NCBI RefSeq assembly: GCF_965363235.1
Contig: NC_134849.1
Span: forward strand, 13,790,863-13,854,862
Direction of reading: 5' to 3'
Source: Mytilus galloprovincialis
Lineage: Eukaryota > Mollusca > Bivalvia > Mytilida > Mytilidae
Length of the DNA stretch: 64,000 nucleotides
Below are positions 32,237-44,500 of the stretch, piece by piece (position 1 is the first letter of the stretch; every line of letters starts with the position of its first letter). A model generated the notes under the pieces. That model saw only the letters and a program-made list of their open reading frames with translations. It did no database searches and was not told the origin of the DNA. Both the position numbers and the translations under genes were made by a program.

Positions 32237-33540
32237 CTAACTAAGAAATTTACTTTTAAAGTATATGATAAAAGGAAATGTATCATAACATAAAAGAGGA
32301 ACGAAAGATACCAAAGGGACAGTCAAACTCATAAATCTAAAACAAACTGACAACGCCATGGCTAAAAATGAAAAAGACAAACAGAAAAACAATAGTACAC
32401 ATGACACAACATAGAAAACTAAAAAATAAACAACACGAACCCCACCAAAAACTAGGGGTGATCTCAGGTGCTCCGGAAGGGTAAGCAGATCCTGCTCCAC
32501 ATGTGGCACCCGTCGTGTTGCTTATGTGATTACAAATCCGGTAAATAGTCTAATTCGGTAGGTCACATTCATGAAAGGGAAGGGGATTGTAGTTACGACG
32601 TAAGGAACATATCCGATATCATTTGTGAAACGGTTATTCCATAACGGTTAACCAACTCGTGATGGCGTCCGTAAAATTTACGAAGGGATGATTTCAACTT
32701 CACCATTTGGAACTCTTGGTTTAATAGCTTCCTTGTGAGCAGTAACCCTCTATCAAGAAAATCATGATAGGAAATGCAAGCACGGGAATATCGTATCAAT
32801 TGGGAGATATATACCCCGTATGCAGGTGCTGCTGGAATGTTGCTACTTAGAAATGGAAAGTTCACAATTGGAAAGCTGAAATCATCTCTTTTGTCGTAAA
32901 GTTTTGTTTTCAACCGACCCTCATTGTCAATTTCTAGATGTAAGTCAAGATATGAAGCCGACTTAACTGTATCTGTAGTATCCTTTATCTCCAATTCGAT
33001 AGGATAGATGCGTTCCACATAGTCACCAAATTTTGAATTGTTTAGTGAAAGAACGTCATCTATATAGCGGAAAGTAGAGTTAAAGGATATTGCTAACTTC
33101 TTATCTTTCTTCCTAAGAAGTTCCTGCATGAAGTCAGCCTCATAATAATAAAGAAACAAGTCGGCAAGTAGAGGGGCACAGTTTGTTCCCATTGAGATGC
33201 CGACAGTCTGTTGAAAAACACGTCCTCCGAACGTTACAAATATGTTGTCAATCATGAAATCAAGCATCCTGATAATATCGGTTTCAGGGAATTTTTTGTT
33301 TGAATCAGAGTGATTCTTTACAAAGTATGATTTATCCCTCCCTAAGACAAGATACTTGTATCTACGTTGGCCATTCTTTTTTATGAAGCAAAGTAATACC
33401 AACTCTTTCAATTGTCTTTTAGTTTGGAATGTGGAATACTTGTGTACAGAGTAGAAAAGTCAAATGTTTTAATACTGTTACAAGATGAAAGAGAGTTAGA
33501 TTGTATGTACTCTAAAAGATCTTTGGAATTTTTTATTGTT
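32237..33540 (-). mobile_element. Penelope-like retroelement fossil: reverse transcriptase fragment plus 3' tail
   Basis: A 272-codon open stretch at 32593-33411 (minus strand) has RT motifs: MGTNCAPLLADLFLYYYEAD, then FRYIDDVLSLN with the YIDD catalytic box, then SYLDLHLEID. Traces of the earlier RT motif (TFDFSTLYTSIPH) lie just upstream, to about 33540. Downstream is family B (32237-32530), which therefore serves as the 3' tail. MGTNCAPLLADL with RYIDDV fits Penelope-like RTs better than LINE or LTR types. The copy is incomplete at its 5' side, and no GIY-YIG nuclease is recognised. Broken and probably of moderate age. Confidence 0.72.
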
Positions 33541-33559
33541 CGCATGAAATATTGCTAGT

Positions 33560-34480
33560 CCGACAATATATATATCATATAGTTCAAAGTCATAATGAAA
33601 TACTGCCCAGAACAATATTTCTGTATGAAAAGTGTCTTGGTCCATAAAATTCGGTTTTGAACAATTTTTTTTCACAGTGAAATTATGTCAATGAATATAT
33701 ATTTATATACCTATGATGAGCAAAACTAGTTTTCTGTTAATAAGTGAATATATTTACCGTTTTGGTTGTAGCTGTTATTATCAAATCAAAGAAACATTCT
33801 AAAAATATTATTATTCAAAATTATTTGACTAAACAAAATTTCATGACAATCCATACATGGTATATTGTCTTAATGTTCAAACATTTAACCTTGGATATTC
33901 TCCTTTTACCATGACAAAATGTAATCTATGAATTTTTGTCTGTAATTTGAAATTTGTCCTTTTTTCGACATTTGTTTTTATAGTTGGAGACAAATTTCAT
34001 AATACATAGCCATGAACTAATGGGTAGGGGAACAATACTTCATACGACTATATGTTGTTTGACAGCGAAAGTGAGAAAAGCAATCGAGTTGAGATGACCA
34101 ATGATAATCTGTTTATCGCTATTTTACCTGTGGCGACGTTGTCAATTTCATGTCAATTTCGCCACGTGTCCTTAGTTTCTAGCGATAATTTTTCCATCTC
34201 AAGCGAGAAGCTAATATGAAAATTATCACAAAAAAAGATCAAAAGAAAAATGCACAAAATAGCGATAACATTATTTATATGAAAATAATTCTCGAATCTC
34301 AAATCTCACCACAATAAGAATTAATTCAATAAACAGTTTTTATTTTAATCGGAAAATTCGACAATTTAAATTTTGTTTATTTCAAGAGTTGTCTTAGCGT
34401 CACCAAAGTATTGGAGAGACCTGCAGAATAATTCTTACCAATTACAAGTAAGAATAGTTACAGAGAATAGACCAACATCA
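33560..34480. other. Upstream region of the EXD1-like gene, no other gene seen
   Basis: AT-rich; no clear TATA box or initiator could be singled out. The start codon at 34489 is the first ATG of the long open first exon. Confidence 0.35.
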
Positions 34481-34488
34481 TTTACAAT

Positions 34489-37400
34489 ATGTCTGTTGAT
34501 AAAGAATCTACTTTGTTAAAATTAACGCTTGAGGGAGAAATAATAACTTCTGAAACCGTGTCAACGGATGAATTATCGAATGTTATCATAACCATGAATA
34601 CAGAAAGAAAGAAACTAGTTATGTCTTTCCACTGGACGGAAGTACATTCCAAACCTAAGGCATTAACAACACTTATTATCGCATGGGCAACAACACGAAA
34701 CAGCAAGTTATTTGAAAATAATGTTTTGACAATCGAAGAGAATGATATCAAAAGCAATTTTTCAAAGATTAAAGAAATCCTTGAGGATAGGATTATACCG
34801 AAGGTTAGTGTTATATCAATTTTCTACAACCCAAATTTCTCATAGACATTTAAAAAGTATCTATCTGATGTTTTTAGAGATAGAAACGTATTTATTATGT
34901 TTATCATCAAGGGTTACAGAGTATGAACCATGAAATAGGGTAAATTATTTGCAGCTCCTACTCAGACTTTGTAAAACGTCATCAGTGTCTGAGCAGAAAG
35001 TTGATGAACCAGGGGTATGTCAAAGAACGTCTCGTCCTTTTTCTTAAAAAGTTTATCAGAAGGTACCAATACCTTGGTGATACATAATCCGTATCAACTT
35101 CACATGATGGTCATGATGTATAGATTCTGCGTACTGAAGTTGTTTATCATCTTAACAAGGTGTTATATTGTTCTTTCATTTGTTATTGTTCTATTATTAA
35201 TATTATTTTTACTATTGGATTGTTTTATGTAATATCCATTTAACGTGGCTCTGTACTTAAACATCCCGTCAATGGGTTTGTATTATCTTTCATTTTTTGC
35301 TGGTGTGTTTTGTATATGCGACTTTTTGTGTTTCTTTGGTTCTTAAAACGTGACTGTGTACATTAAAAGATCCCGTCAATATGATATTGTTCTATAATTT
35401 GTCATTATGATATATTTCTATTATGGATTTGAAAATACGTTGAACCACAACCGTCAAAATTATCCAATCGCGTAGTGAAATGAACTATTTGTGGATTCTT
35501 ATAAATTCTATATAACTTTTGGACTATTTTCAATCTCGGTCTATTTCTGAAATTAATTCTTACATACTTTGATTGTATGCTAACATTGCGCATGTGAAAT
35601 TTTTAAATTGTTTGTATATACATTGAACGACAAATTTATGTGACGTATACAATTTTCTGACGTCAGACACGCGAATCAATGAATGTGATTGAAGATAAAT
35701 GTTTTTTGTGTTCTGTTTAATTGTTCCTTTTAAAACTGTTACACGATGATGACTGCTGTACCCATATTTTGACTATTTTATTTATTATGTCTGGTTAGTT
35801 CATGCATCATTGTAAATATAACGGAATTTGATGAGACTGTCACCAAAGTGAGAGGTTTAGCGCTATAAAACCAGGTTTTATCAACCATTTTCTACATTTG
35901 AAAAAGTCAGGAATATGACAGTTCTTGTCCATTCGTTTTTGATGTGTTTTGTCATTTGATTTTGCCATTTGATTATGGAATTTCAGATTTTATTCTCCTC
36001 AGAGTTCAGTATTTTTGTGATTTTACTGTTTACTCGTTGATTCGGATGTCATAAAAATTGACAATTTACATATTTGTGTTTAAGATATCATTATCTTCAT
36101 AAATAACTTTAAAAAATGAAGCCATAACCTGAAAGCTACATTGTACCTACAATAGAAACAGGTTTTACAAATATGCAATTCTTAAATTATTTTCATAGAT
36201 AACATTTAATCCGAGAGCAGACTTCACCAGCTTGTTAGATTACGGCATCAAACTTCAGAATATATTTGACATACAGGTATATATTCTATGCATGAGTAAC
36301 TCCAGACAATATCAGGTTTCAAATGTTCAAGCATATCTTTTAATGGAAACTATGCTAGGAAAAAGAAACACTCCATACCGACAGTTTCACATAGGTGAAT
36401 CAGCAAATCGTTGATACTGAATATTTCTATACATTTATCTTAAAGTATATTTAAAAATTTGGAATATATCGTAAGTATTTATGAATAAGTTCAGGTCACA
36501 GTTTTCTTTAAATATTGATCCAGTACATAACTTTACAATTGAACTTAACAGTATATTCTTTTTAAGGGTAGTATTTTTGAAGCCAATTATGAATACAAAT
36601 TTATAATTCTTAACACAAGACGTCCAAGAATTCAGTCAAGTATTAGTACTAGTACCTGTAATAGAGAACAAGTAAATACATTGTTAATGACACATTGACA
36701 TTCCTGATAATATGTTTACAAAACGTATTAGTTTGTACCTATTACTTCGACTAAATAAAACTGAGAATTGAAACGGGGAAGGTGTAAAAGAGACAACATC
36801 TGATTAAAGAGGAGAAAACAGTCCAAGGCCCTAATGCTTTTAAATTTGTATATTACTTGTTTTTAATTCCTAACAAATGTTTCTGAAAGAGAGATACTTT
36901 CATATAGTCATTGTAAATAGTTATCTAAGGTACCAGGAGTATATTTTGATACGCCAAACGCACGTTTTGTCTACATAAGACTCATCAGTGACGCTGAGAT
37001 CAAAATAGTATAAAGCCATACAAGTTTGAAATTGAAGAGCATTGAGGAACCAAAATTCCAAAAAAGTTGTCCAAATACGGCTAATTAATGAGAGGATAAA
37101 AGTCAAACATAAACTTTTAACATGTATTGATACTTACATATACAAATTATAGACAGAGAAGCAAAACATATCGACTTTTCATGTAACGTTGTTTTAGCAA
37201 CTCAGATAGCAAAATATAACTATAACTTGTTTTTATAACAGGCATGTGTGCAGTGCATAAATGCAAGGAAAAATGAAAAAGGCGCTCTCGTGATGAATAA
37301 AAGCAACACTTTAGATGAAATATGTACGATGTATAACATACAAAATTACGAGAATTTGCCTATGCATGTGTCTAACGTGATAAGTCAAATGAATATAGAA

Positions 37401-40147
37401 GAGCTTTTAACAAAAAAGAATGGGTATGTACACTGATTATTTGATATAGATATTCGATAAAAATGTTTGTTCTAAATCTGTATACAGAATTTTACTTTAT
37501 TTATATTCTATGTCAGTTTAAAATTTAGTCAGCTTGAAAAAAACATGAAAAATGCGTACAGTGATGAATACATTTTTTTCTCATCTATATTTCGTCTATT
37601 ATTTAATTAATTGAATTATACAGTTATGTTCCAAGTCAAATTATTTCAAACTGATTAAGCATGATCGGTTGACTTATCATCAAAATCAAGTTTAGCAATC
37701 CGTTTGATAGAATATAATTGCTAATTCAATAGTTACTATGCTATGCATATTGTTAAACTCTAGATCTTTTGAAAATAAAATGTATAGCTTTCTCGTCCAG
37801 TTCCATTCAGATAAGCGTCATTTTAGCAAAAATGGTGAAGTAAAACATATTAAGACATCTGATTATTATCACTGTATTGTCTTTTCGACTATCAATCCCC
37901 GAGGGTATCACCAGCCCAGTAGTCAGCGATTTGCCATTGATATGACTTACAGTTATCAATAGGTGTGTTTCTCTCGGTTTTGATTTATGACCAAGATTTG
38001 CTTCAGTTAAATCGATTGATGACTATTGAGCAGCAGTATACTAAAATTGTCTTTATTTGAATGTTTCAACTATTAAGAAACAAAATTGTCAACTGAACCT
38101 TGCAACCTTGGAAGTTTTTAATATTTATTGGCTTTTCAATTTGGCATACTTTTAAGACTTTATATCCTCAATTATGTAGACTTTAACTTGGAAATAGACA
38201 TGCGGTCACTTTGGAATTTTTAAATGACAAGAAGTAAAACCCTTCCCAAAGTGGGATGTCCGTTTGGAAGTGTGGGTTGTACATATACGTCCGGTCAAAA
38301 TGGGGACATTAAATCCTATGTCTCGTGTAAAGAGGGTACCACGCTCGTTGCACGTTAAGAACCCCTGCAACAACTGTTTGAAGGGTCAATAGGTAGCCTG
38401 TTGCGAGGTAAAATCATAATCAATATACCCTTCATATTCAGGTGGCAGTCTGGCCTGCATCACGGACGGTTTCTGTTACAGAACTTACCTATTGTATTTA
38501 ATGTTCATTTGTTCACATGCATGAAATATTTTTTATTTTAAGTAAGCAGTCAGAATTCAAGTAATTAATCAATGTAACAACATATATTCTAAAAAAGGTG
38601 TTAATTATTACTAAATTACTGTTAAACCCGGTTTACTTTTTTTTCTCTTTTATTAAGGACATGGTTTACAGCGTTAAAGAGGATAAAATTTTTATATAGA
38701 AGAAGAATGGCAAGAATTGTTAATATAACAAAAAAGCAGGAAGAATGGATGAGAAGAAATTCTCATCGATTTAGCAGCTATGAAGAAACTACAGCAGCTC
38801 GGAAAGATGAAAAGAAAAGGAAAAGAACAACATGCTTTTACCAACGTAGTATGGGGATAGAAATGGAGAACGATTCTTCACATCTATATTGCACGGGACT
38901 GAAAAAAAATGTCATCAAAAATCGACAAAAAATGTCCGGGATATCTAAAAACGACGATGTTAAGCATAATAGTAAATATTGTGCATCATCGATCTCTAAA
39001 CATCATACTTCAGACAAGACTCATAAAGTTTGCGTACTTGCAAACTACCAAGACACATTAAAACGGTGTAACAAAATAGCATAAAATTGATGATCACGAC
39101 TTAATCTGGCCATGTTGAATGGCTAAATGATACTTGACATACGTAATCATAAGTAAGCACTGTAAACGTAATTTAACAACTTAATTAAAAAAAAAATTGG
39201 TAAAATCTTATCAACATTAAACTGACAAAACAAACTATAATTGATGCAAAATTATAAAATATACTAAATAAAAGTAAAATTTAGTCGAGTTGTTGTTGGA
39301 TTGTTCTAATAACTTTTACACAGAAATGCATAGAGACATAAGGTCTTCAACAATGATTATGGGTCTATGGTCAAAATTAGGGCTAAACAGTCAATCTTCA
39401 CCTGTCACCCCAGGTCGAAAAATTGGGGAATTAAAAAAAGAAAAACAATTATCATTACAACAAGGGGTAAATTAATAAAAGTTAAAATGAACTGAGATTG
39501 CTATGCATAAACAGTTTGTTATGATTGTTTGGCATATCAAGAGACATTTCATGATACATAGAATAGTTTGTTAACGTTCAAACACGTTTTGTATTAACAT
39601 TCAAAATAAAAAATCTTACTATACCATATGCGCATTTCAACAATTGATGTCTCAAAATATTTGGTTATCGAAAACCTAATACAAAAAAGCTATAGACTTG
39701 AAGAGATAATCAAACCAGAGGACAAACAATCAAGCCAGAAACGGACAATGAATCAATGATATACACGAGGAAGATACTTTCATAATTTTGAAATAACTTG
39801 AAAAAATATAAAACATCAAATTGAAATAAAGAAATAGCCGTATTTATGTTGAGTATTCTTCCAGTAACTATATATTTTCTTAAAGTTTGTGCCAAGAATT
39901 TTCTTTAATATATATTCAGGATAAATTCTACGGATCATCCCCATCCGTGTCAGTTGTTGAGATCCCCGCTCTTAAACCATCAATTTTCTTGTTCGTCATG
40001 TCGGGAAAAATCGAATGTTGTATAAGTGGAGTTCTCCTGAGGTATATATTTATCTGGTTCGGGAAATCTCGTAACAGAATTCTAGCTGTTACAATCATTA
40101 ATAGTCGGCAGCATGTTGAACAGAAACATTTACATGCAAAACCCTAA
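34489..40147 (+). CDS. EXD1/Egalitarian-like 3'-5' exonuclease-fold protein, probably catalytically degenerate, with two possible C-termini
   Basis: Exons read from splice sites and phases: 34489-34803, 36199-36276, 37242-37423, then either 38658-39084 (stop, 333 aa) or 38658-38971 joined to 39324-39466 and 39920-40147 (419 aa). Both sums are whole codons. I do not recognise the protein with certainty. The segment KITFNPRAD...DYGIKLQNIFDIQ (residues 105-131) resembles the ExoII region of DEDD exonucleases such as EXD1 and keeps an N-x3-D pattern (N109, D113). The expected ExoI D-x-E is replaced by FHWTE (47-51), and no ExoIII Tyr/Asp is evident, so activity is doubtful. After TWFT the tail is strongly basic (RRR, KKRKR). 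In that family EXD1 acts in piRNA biogenesis as an RNA-binding adaptor; that role here is conjecture. AATAAA at 39267-39272 could end the short form. Confidence 0.55.
35790..36035 (+). repeat. Dispersed repeat family L, forward copy in intron 1 of the EXD1-like gene
   Basis: GTCAGGAATATGACAGTTCT, TTGATGTGTTTTGTCATTTG and GAGTTCAGTATTTTTGTGAT. A weaker forward copy lies at 42100-42205. Confidence 0.55.
36928..37085 (-). repeat. Dispersed repeat family C, copy 3 (reverse)
   Basis: CGCCAAACGCACGTTTTGTC, CATAAGACTCATCAGTGACG and GAGCATTGAGGAACCAAAAT, lying in intron 2 of the EXD1-like gene. Confidence 0.65.
37880..37990 (+). repeat. Dispersed repeat fragment, possibly the other end of family C
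   Basis: CCCCGAGGGTATCACCAGCC then CAGTAGTCAGCGATTTG. I recall this block lying upstream of the family C motif in mussel repeats; in this window that is not shown directly. Confidence 0.35.
38230..38490 (+). repeat. GC-richer block in intron 3 of the EXD1-like gene, likely a dispersed repeat
   Basis: CCCAAAGTGGGATGTCC, GTAAAGAGGGTACCACGCTC, GTTAAGAACCCCTGCAACAA and GGGTCAATAGGTAGCCTGTT stand out in composition from the AT-rich surroundings. No open frame and no terminal repeats seen. Confidence 0.35.
39267..39272 (+). terminator. Candidate polyadenylation signal for the short form of the EXD1-like gene
   Basis: AATAAA lies about 180 bp after the exon-4 stop codon (39084) and before the next candidate exon (39324). 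That is the expected place if the short form ends here. Confidence 0.3.
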
Positions 40148-40494
40148 ATGACGAATATGGTATAATTGAGATTATTTTGTTAGATAGTTTGTCGCATAAC
40201 TGACATATTCCTGTATTTACTAAATTAAAATTAAAAAATGGAAAAGATGTTTGTGGGCATCAACTCTTGTCAAAATCTTGCAATTGCGAGTAAAATCAAG
40301 AATGCTGATTTTTTTCCATTCTCATACTCATACTACAAAGCGAATATAGTTGTTAATTGGAAAGTGATTTTGTAAACCATATTAATTATCGTCTATAAAA
40401 GTTTGTTAGCTGTTTTATATAAACTTAAGGTAGCACAGTACAAAGATTTTTTCACTACCAATCAGACAACTTTAAACTGATGTATTTCATTTCA

Positions 40495-40905
40495 TCCTTC
40501 TTTATATTTTATAATGAGGTGTCAATAGAAAGGAGAAAGATTTATCTTTCAAATTGTGAAGATTTCATTATGACATAATTATTACATAATTAATTGTTAT
40601 GTAACTAGTTGTTATATTGTGATGTTCACTCAATTTAGCGTCTTTGTTTTTCATAGTATCCCAAACTATTTTGGACACTGTTTTGGAGGTCAAACTGTGT
40701 TGTGCAAGAATATAAAAAATATTTTGGGATGCTATGAAGTGCAAAGAAGTTAGATTCTTTCAAGTATAGAAATCACAATACAGCAAGTAATTACATAACA
40801 ATTAATTATGTAATAATTATGTCATAATGAAATATCACAATTTGAAAGATTAATCCTTCTTCTTTCTTTTGGTATCTCATTTATAAAATTTAAAGAATAT
40901 AATGT
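40495..40905. repeat. Imperfect inverted repeat with arms of about 190 bp (foldback element)
   Basis: Left arm landmarks CTTTCAAATTGTGA, TTTCATTATGACATAATTAT, TACATAATTAATTGTTATGT and CATAGTATCCCAAA recur as complements in reverse order from 40725 to 40880. The DNA could form a long hairpin with a short loop near 40690-40720. Confidence 0.65.
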
Positions 40906-41530
40906 CAATAATCCAAAAGTGTTTGATTTGTCCTACGCTTCAGAATTTCGAACTGTCCGTTTACTTTTGTCTTAAATTGGACAATGTTTTGTAATTTTTT
41001 TTACTATTGAAATGAGTTATGTTACAACAAATAATTGTTAACTTTACGTGGTATATTATTCTTGAGCATGTGTGATTCTTTTCAGCGTACCGCTCATCAG
41101 CTGATTATTATCTTAATCACTATAATTACTATTTAATTACATGTTTTTATTTGTACTAAACTGACTTTAAAAATGGCGCATTGATGGCTAAACAAAACAT
41201 TAAAATGCTGCAATATGGTTGTATGCCTGTGTGTCATGAATCATATAGAAAGAACGTAAAGTTATTGGTTTATGCCAGCACAATTTTTTAGAAATATATT
41301 TATTAAACAAACAATTTCTGTTACAGAAACGTAATCCACATTGTTGATGTATAAGATATCATTTATCCAATTTTGCCTTATCAAAAGTATCAAAAGTATC
41401 AAATGTCCAATGTGACACATGGTACGTTGAAAAAGTCATGCTATATTAATGAGAGTTTGCACGAAAGGAAACGGTAAAGATTCACATTGCATTTTATGGT
41501 ATTCATTCAGAAACAATCGAAATCAGAATA

Positions 41531-44500
41531 ATGCATTGGATATTACTTTGTGTCTTGATATCAACAGTTTATTGTTCCATAATTGAAGAAAACGGAGGTG
41601 AGATGTATATTAATATTTCGATTCAAACATGTACAGTTATCAAAAAGAAACCATAATGTTTATAAAGTTTGTGATTATTTTAAATCTTTTAAAGAATTTC
41701 ACAAGTTCTCGTAAATTCTTTTATTTACTTTAATTACGTTTTAGGTACTTCAAACCTTTGGCGGAACTGTTTGACGTAAACTTGAATGATCGCCGACTCG
41801 AACTTGGTCGGTGGTTGATACAGAATAGATTTGGCGCTCAGGGCTTTCTGCTGGTTGTTGCCATTGTACATTTGGCAACAAAAGAAAAAAGTCATTGTTT
41901 GCGGAATACTTTGGCAAACGAATTATAGAGGTCTAACGTCTTTCGTCGTGTTCCTATTTTTCGTACTTCTCGGATGTTTTCCCTTGTCATTCAACACTTT
42001 TACCTTGAATTCGTCATCAGAAATTCAAAATTAAGGTCATTGTAACAAAAAACGCAATCATTTGCACAAAAAAAAATGCACATAGTCAGGCATAAGACAT
42101 TCGTTTGATGTGTTTGTGCTTTTTATTTTGCTATTTGCTTTGGAACTTTCTATTTAGAATTTACCGAAAGAGTTCGGTATTTTTGTTACTTTACTGTTAA
42201 ATAGCTACATGTAATTATCTAAGCAATTAATGATTTAATCTTTATGGTTTGATAGAATGAAGTTGTCAAATTGGGTCTGCGTCATATGTCTTTAAAATGA
42301 GTTGTTTTTATAACGTCGATTAATTTAAAATGATTGTTTGATTGTTTTGATTAGTGACTACGTATACACAATCGTTAGAAATACATGTATTGGTTAACAG
42401 GATATGTTATAATATGTTTAAAACAATATGCGTTACTAAGTACAAGATGTGAATTTAAATTATTTTAAATGTGCATCATCTTTTTAACTGTCCCGGTTTG
42501 TATTATTGTTAAAGTCATATGAAACGAGTGACCGGTGAAATCACATATCCTAAACTTAGTCTTCTGTGAACAATTTTATCATTTTTACGCATCCATATCG
42601 TATAATCATCAAAAAAATATTTCAGTCGGTCAGTGTTGATGTGAACATATGACAGGTAATTAATTGTCGTGTTTTGGAGCCGAGATTTACCGATTGCAGC
42701 ATTTGTAAACGATCAACAAAAACATGGATTGGGTAAACCACGTGTATAATATGTACAATAAGATATAGTTTATTTCGATGACGGAGAGATGAATACGTTT
42801 GTTGACTCTCTCTGCCACGATGGGTTTCCCCTTCACATTTGCGTATTACGACCACACGTTTTTTACGAGAAAGGTCATGCACGCGAAAGTTACGGATAAC
42901 ATGTCGGCAAATTTTTGTCTGGAAGCGAACAATTAAAAAAGAGTAAATTTCTTCTAAATTTGGACAAATTAAGGAATAAACGTCAGAAAAAAGCATACTG
43001 AAATAAGTCACTACATATCAGTAACAGTCTGAAATGGCCTATATCCGTACTCGACTGTACTGATTTTTACTGGACCAGTCTGAATTGTACTTGACATTAC
43101 CCTTAACCGTACTCGACTGTACTGATTTGTACTTGATCCTTCTCTTTGACATTGAAAATAGCATGAAGTATTACTTGACCAGTCTGAAACATCTTTCTAT
43201 ATCTATTAACTCGTTCCCGACCTGTACTGGACCTATTTTGTTCAGTCTTACCAATATTCGACCAAAGGTCTGAACAATACTCGACCAAAGGTCTGAACAG
43301 TACTCGACCTGTCTGAACTATACTTGACCGAATAACCTCTAGGTTTTTTTAAAAATTTTAACTGTTAAAATAAATTTCTTTTTAACTGACATGACAACAG
43401 CCACAATAGAACAAAGATGTATTACGATTTTCACATCCTTATATGATTCTCAGATTTATCTCAGAGAAGGTTAAATCAGAATATCTTATATTATAATTTA
43501 GTTTAATTAATCTTAAAGTTTAAGAGCTTAGTTAAATAAAAGATTTTCTTTTACCTAAAAACTACACTTATCCTGAGGATAATAAAACCTTATTAAGGTG
43601 CTTCTTGTTTGGCATATTTTTTTTAATTTTAATTTTAATCTTAATTTTCCAAAAATCTAAAAAAAATAATACATAGGTTTCATGGTTACATACTATAGTG
43701 ATATAATTATCTCTTTTTAACTGAGGTAGATGTAGCAACAGCCAACAATATCACTTAATTTGTCCAACCTTATATTAGAAATATATCTTTTATTATAATT
43801 TGAGATATTTAACATGTGATGTATATCACATTGAAAAAATAAAATAAAAATAATAAATAAATTAATAAAATTAATAAAATTGTTCGTCTGATTAGTTTAT
43901 GAATTAATACCTCCTGTTTGGGGCTATCTCATATAACAGATCACACCTGATCAGAGAGTATTAAATTCTAAATAACATTCATCCAAAATTGCAACATCCT
44001 GTACACCTTAAATCGTAAGGCCTTTTGAATTCACTAGATAAGTTATACACGAGTTTATGAATAGTAGAGTACGACTGTAATTAAACTTTCTTAAGTGTTT
44101 ATTGTATGCCATGTCTTTAATTTTGACAAAATATATTAGAATTATAATGAAACATTTTTTTTTAAATTACTGCAACGTTTTTCCTTTTTTTAAAGTTTTC
44201 AAGTATTGTTATGGAAGTTTGATTATAATGATTATATACATTCATGCTGGACGCATTGCATTTGCGCAAATTTTGAAAAAAATCCAATCTTTTATTTGCG
44301 CCACGAGGTTATATTTCGTTTGCGCCAAAAAATTAAACTTTAATTGCGCCATTTTATAGGTAAAGCAGGTAATATATAACAGAAAAGTTAAATATTCATT
44401 GCTCTAAAATGTTTGTTCTACAGTGTTCCCCCTGGATAATTAAATTTGAGGGAGTTCATACTTTTTTCTGATACAAATCTAAGTCACAATGGGTTTAAAA

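Noticed and set aside
32237-32509. 90-codon open frame on the minus strand
   Set aside because: It lies wholly in the family B tail of the Penelope-like element.
41831-42034. Short hydrophobic open frame
   Set aside because: No family match and no splice-consistent partners.
42622-43011. 129-codon open frame on the minus strand
   Set aside because: No recognisable domain and no splice context; it lies in FReP intron 1 next to a transposon. Treated as chance.
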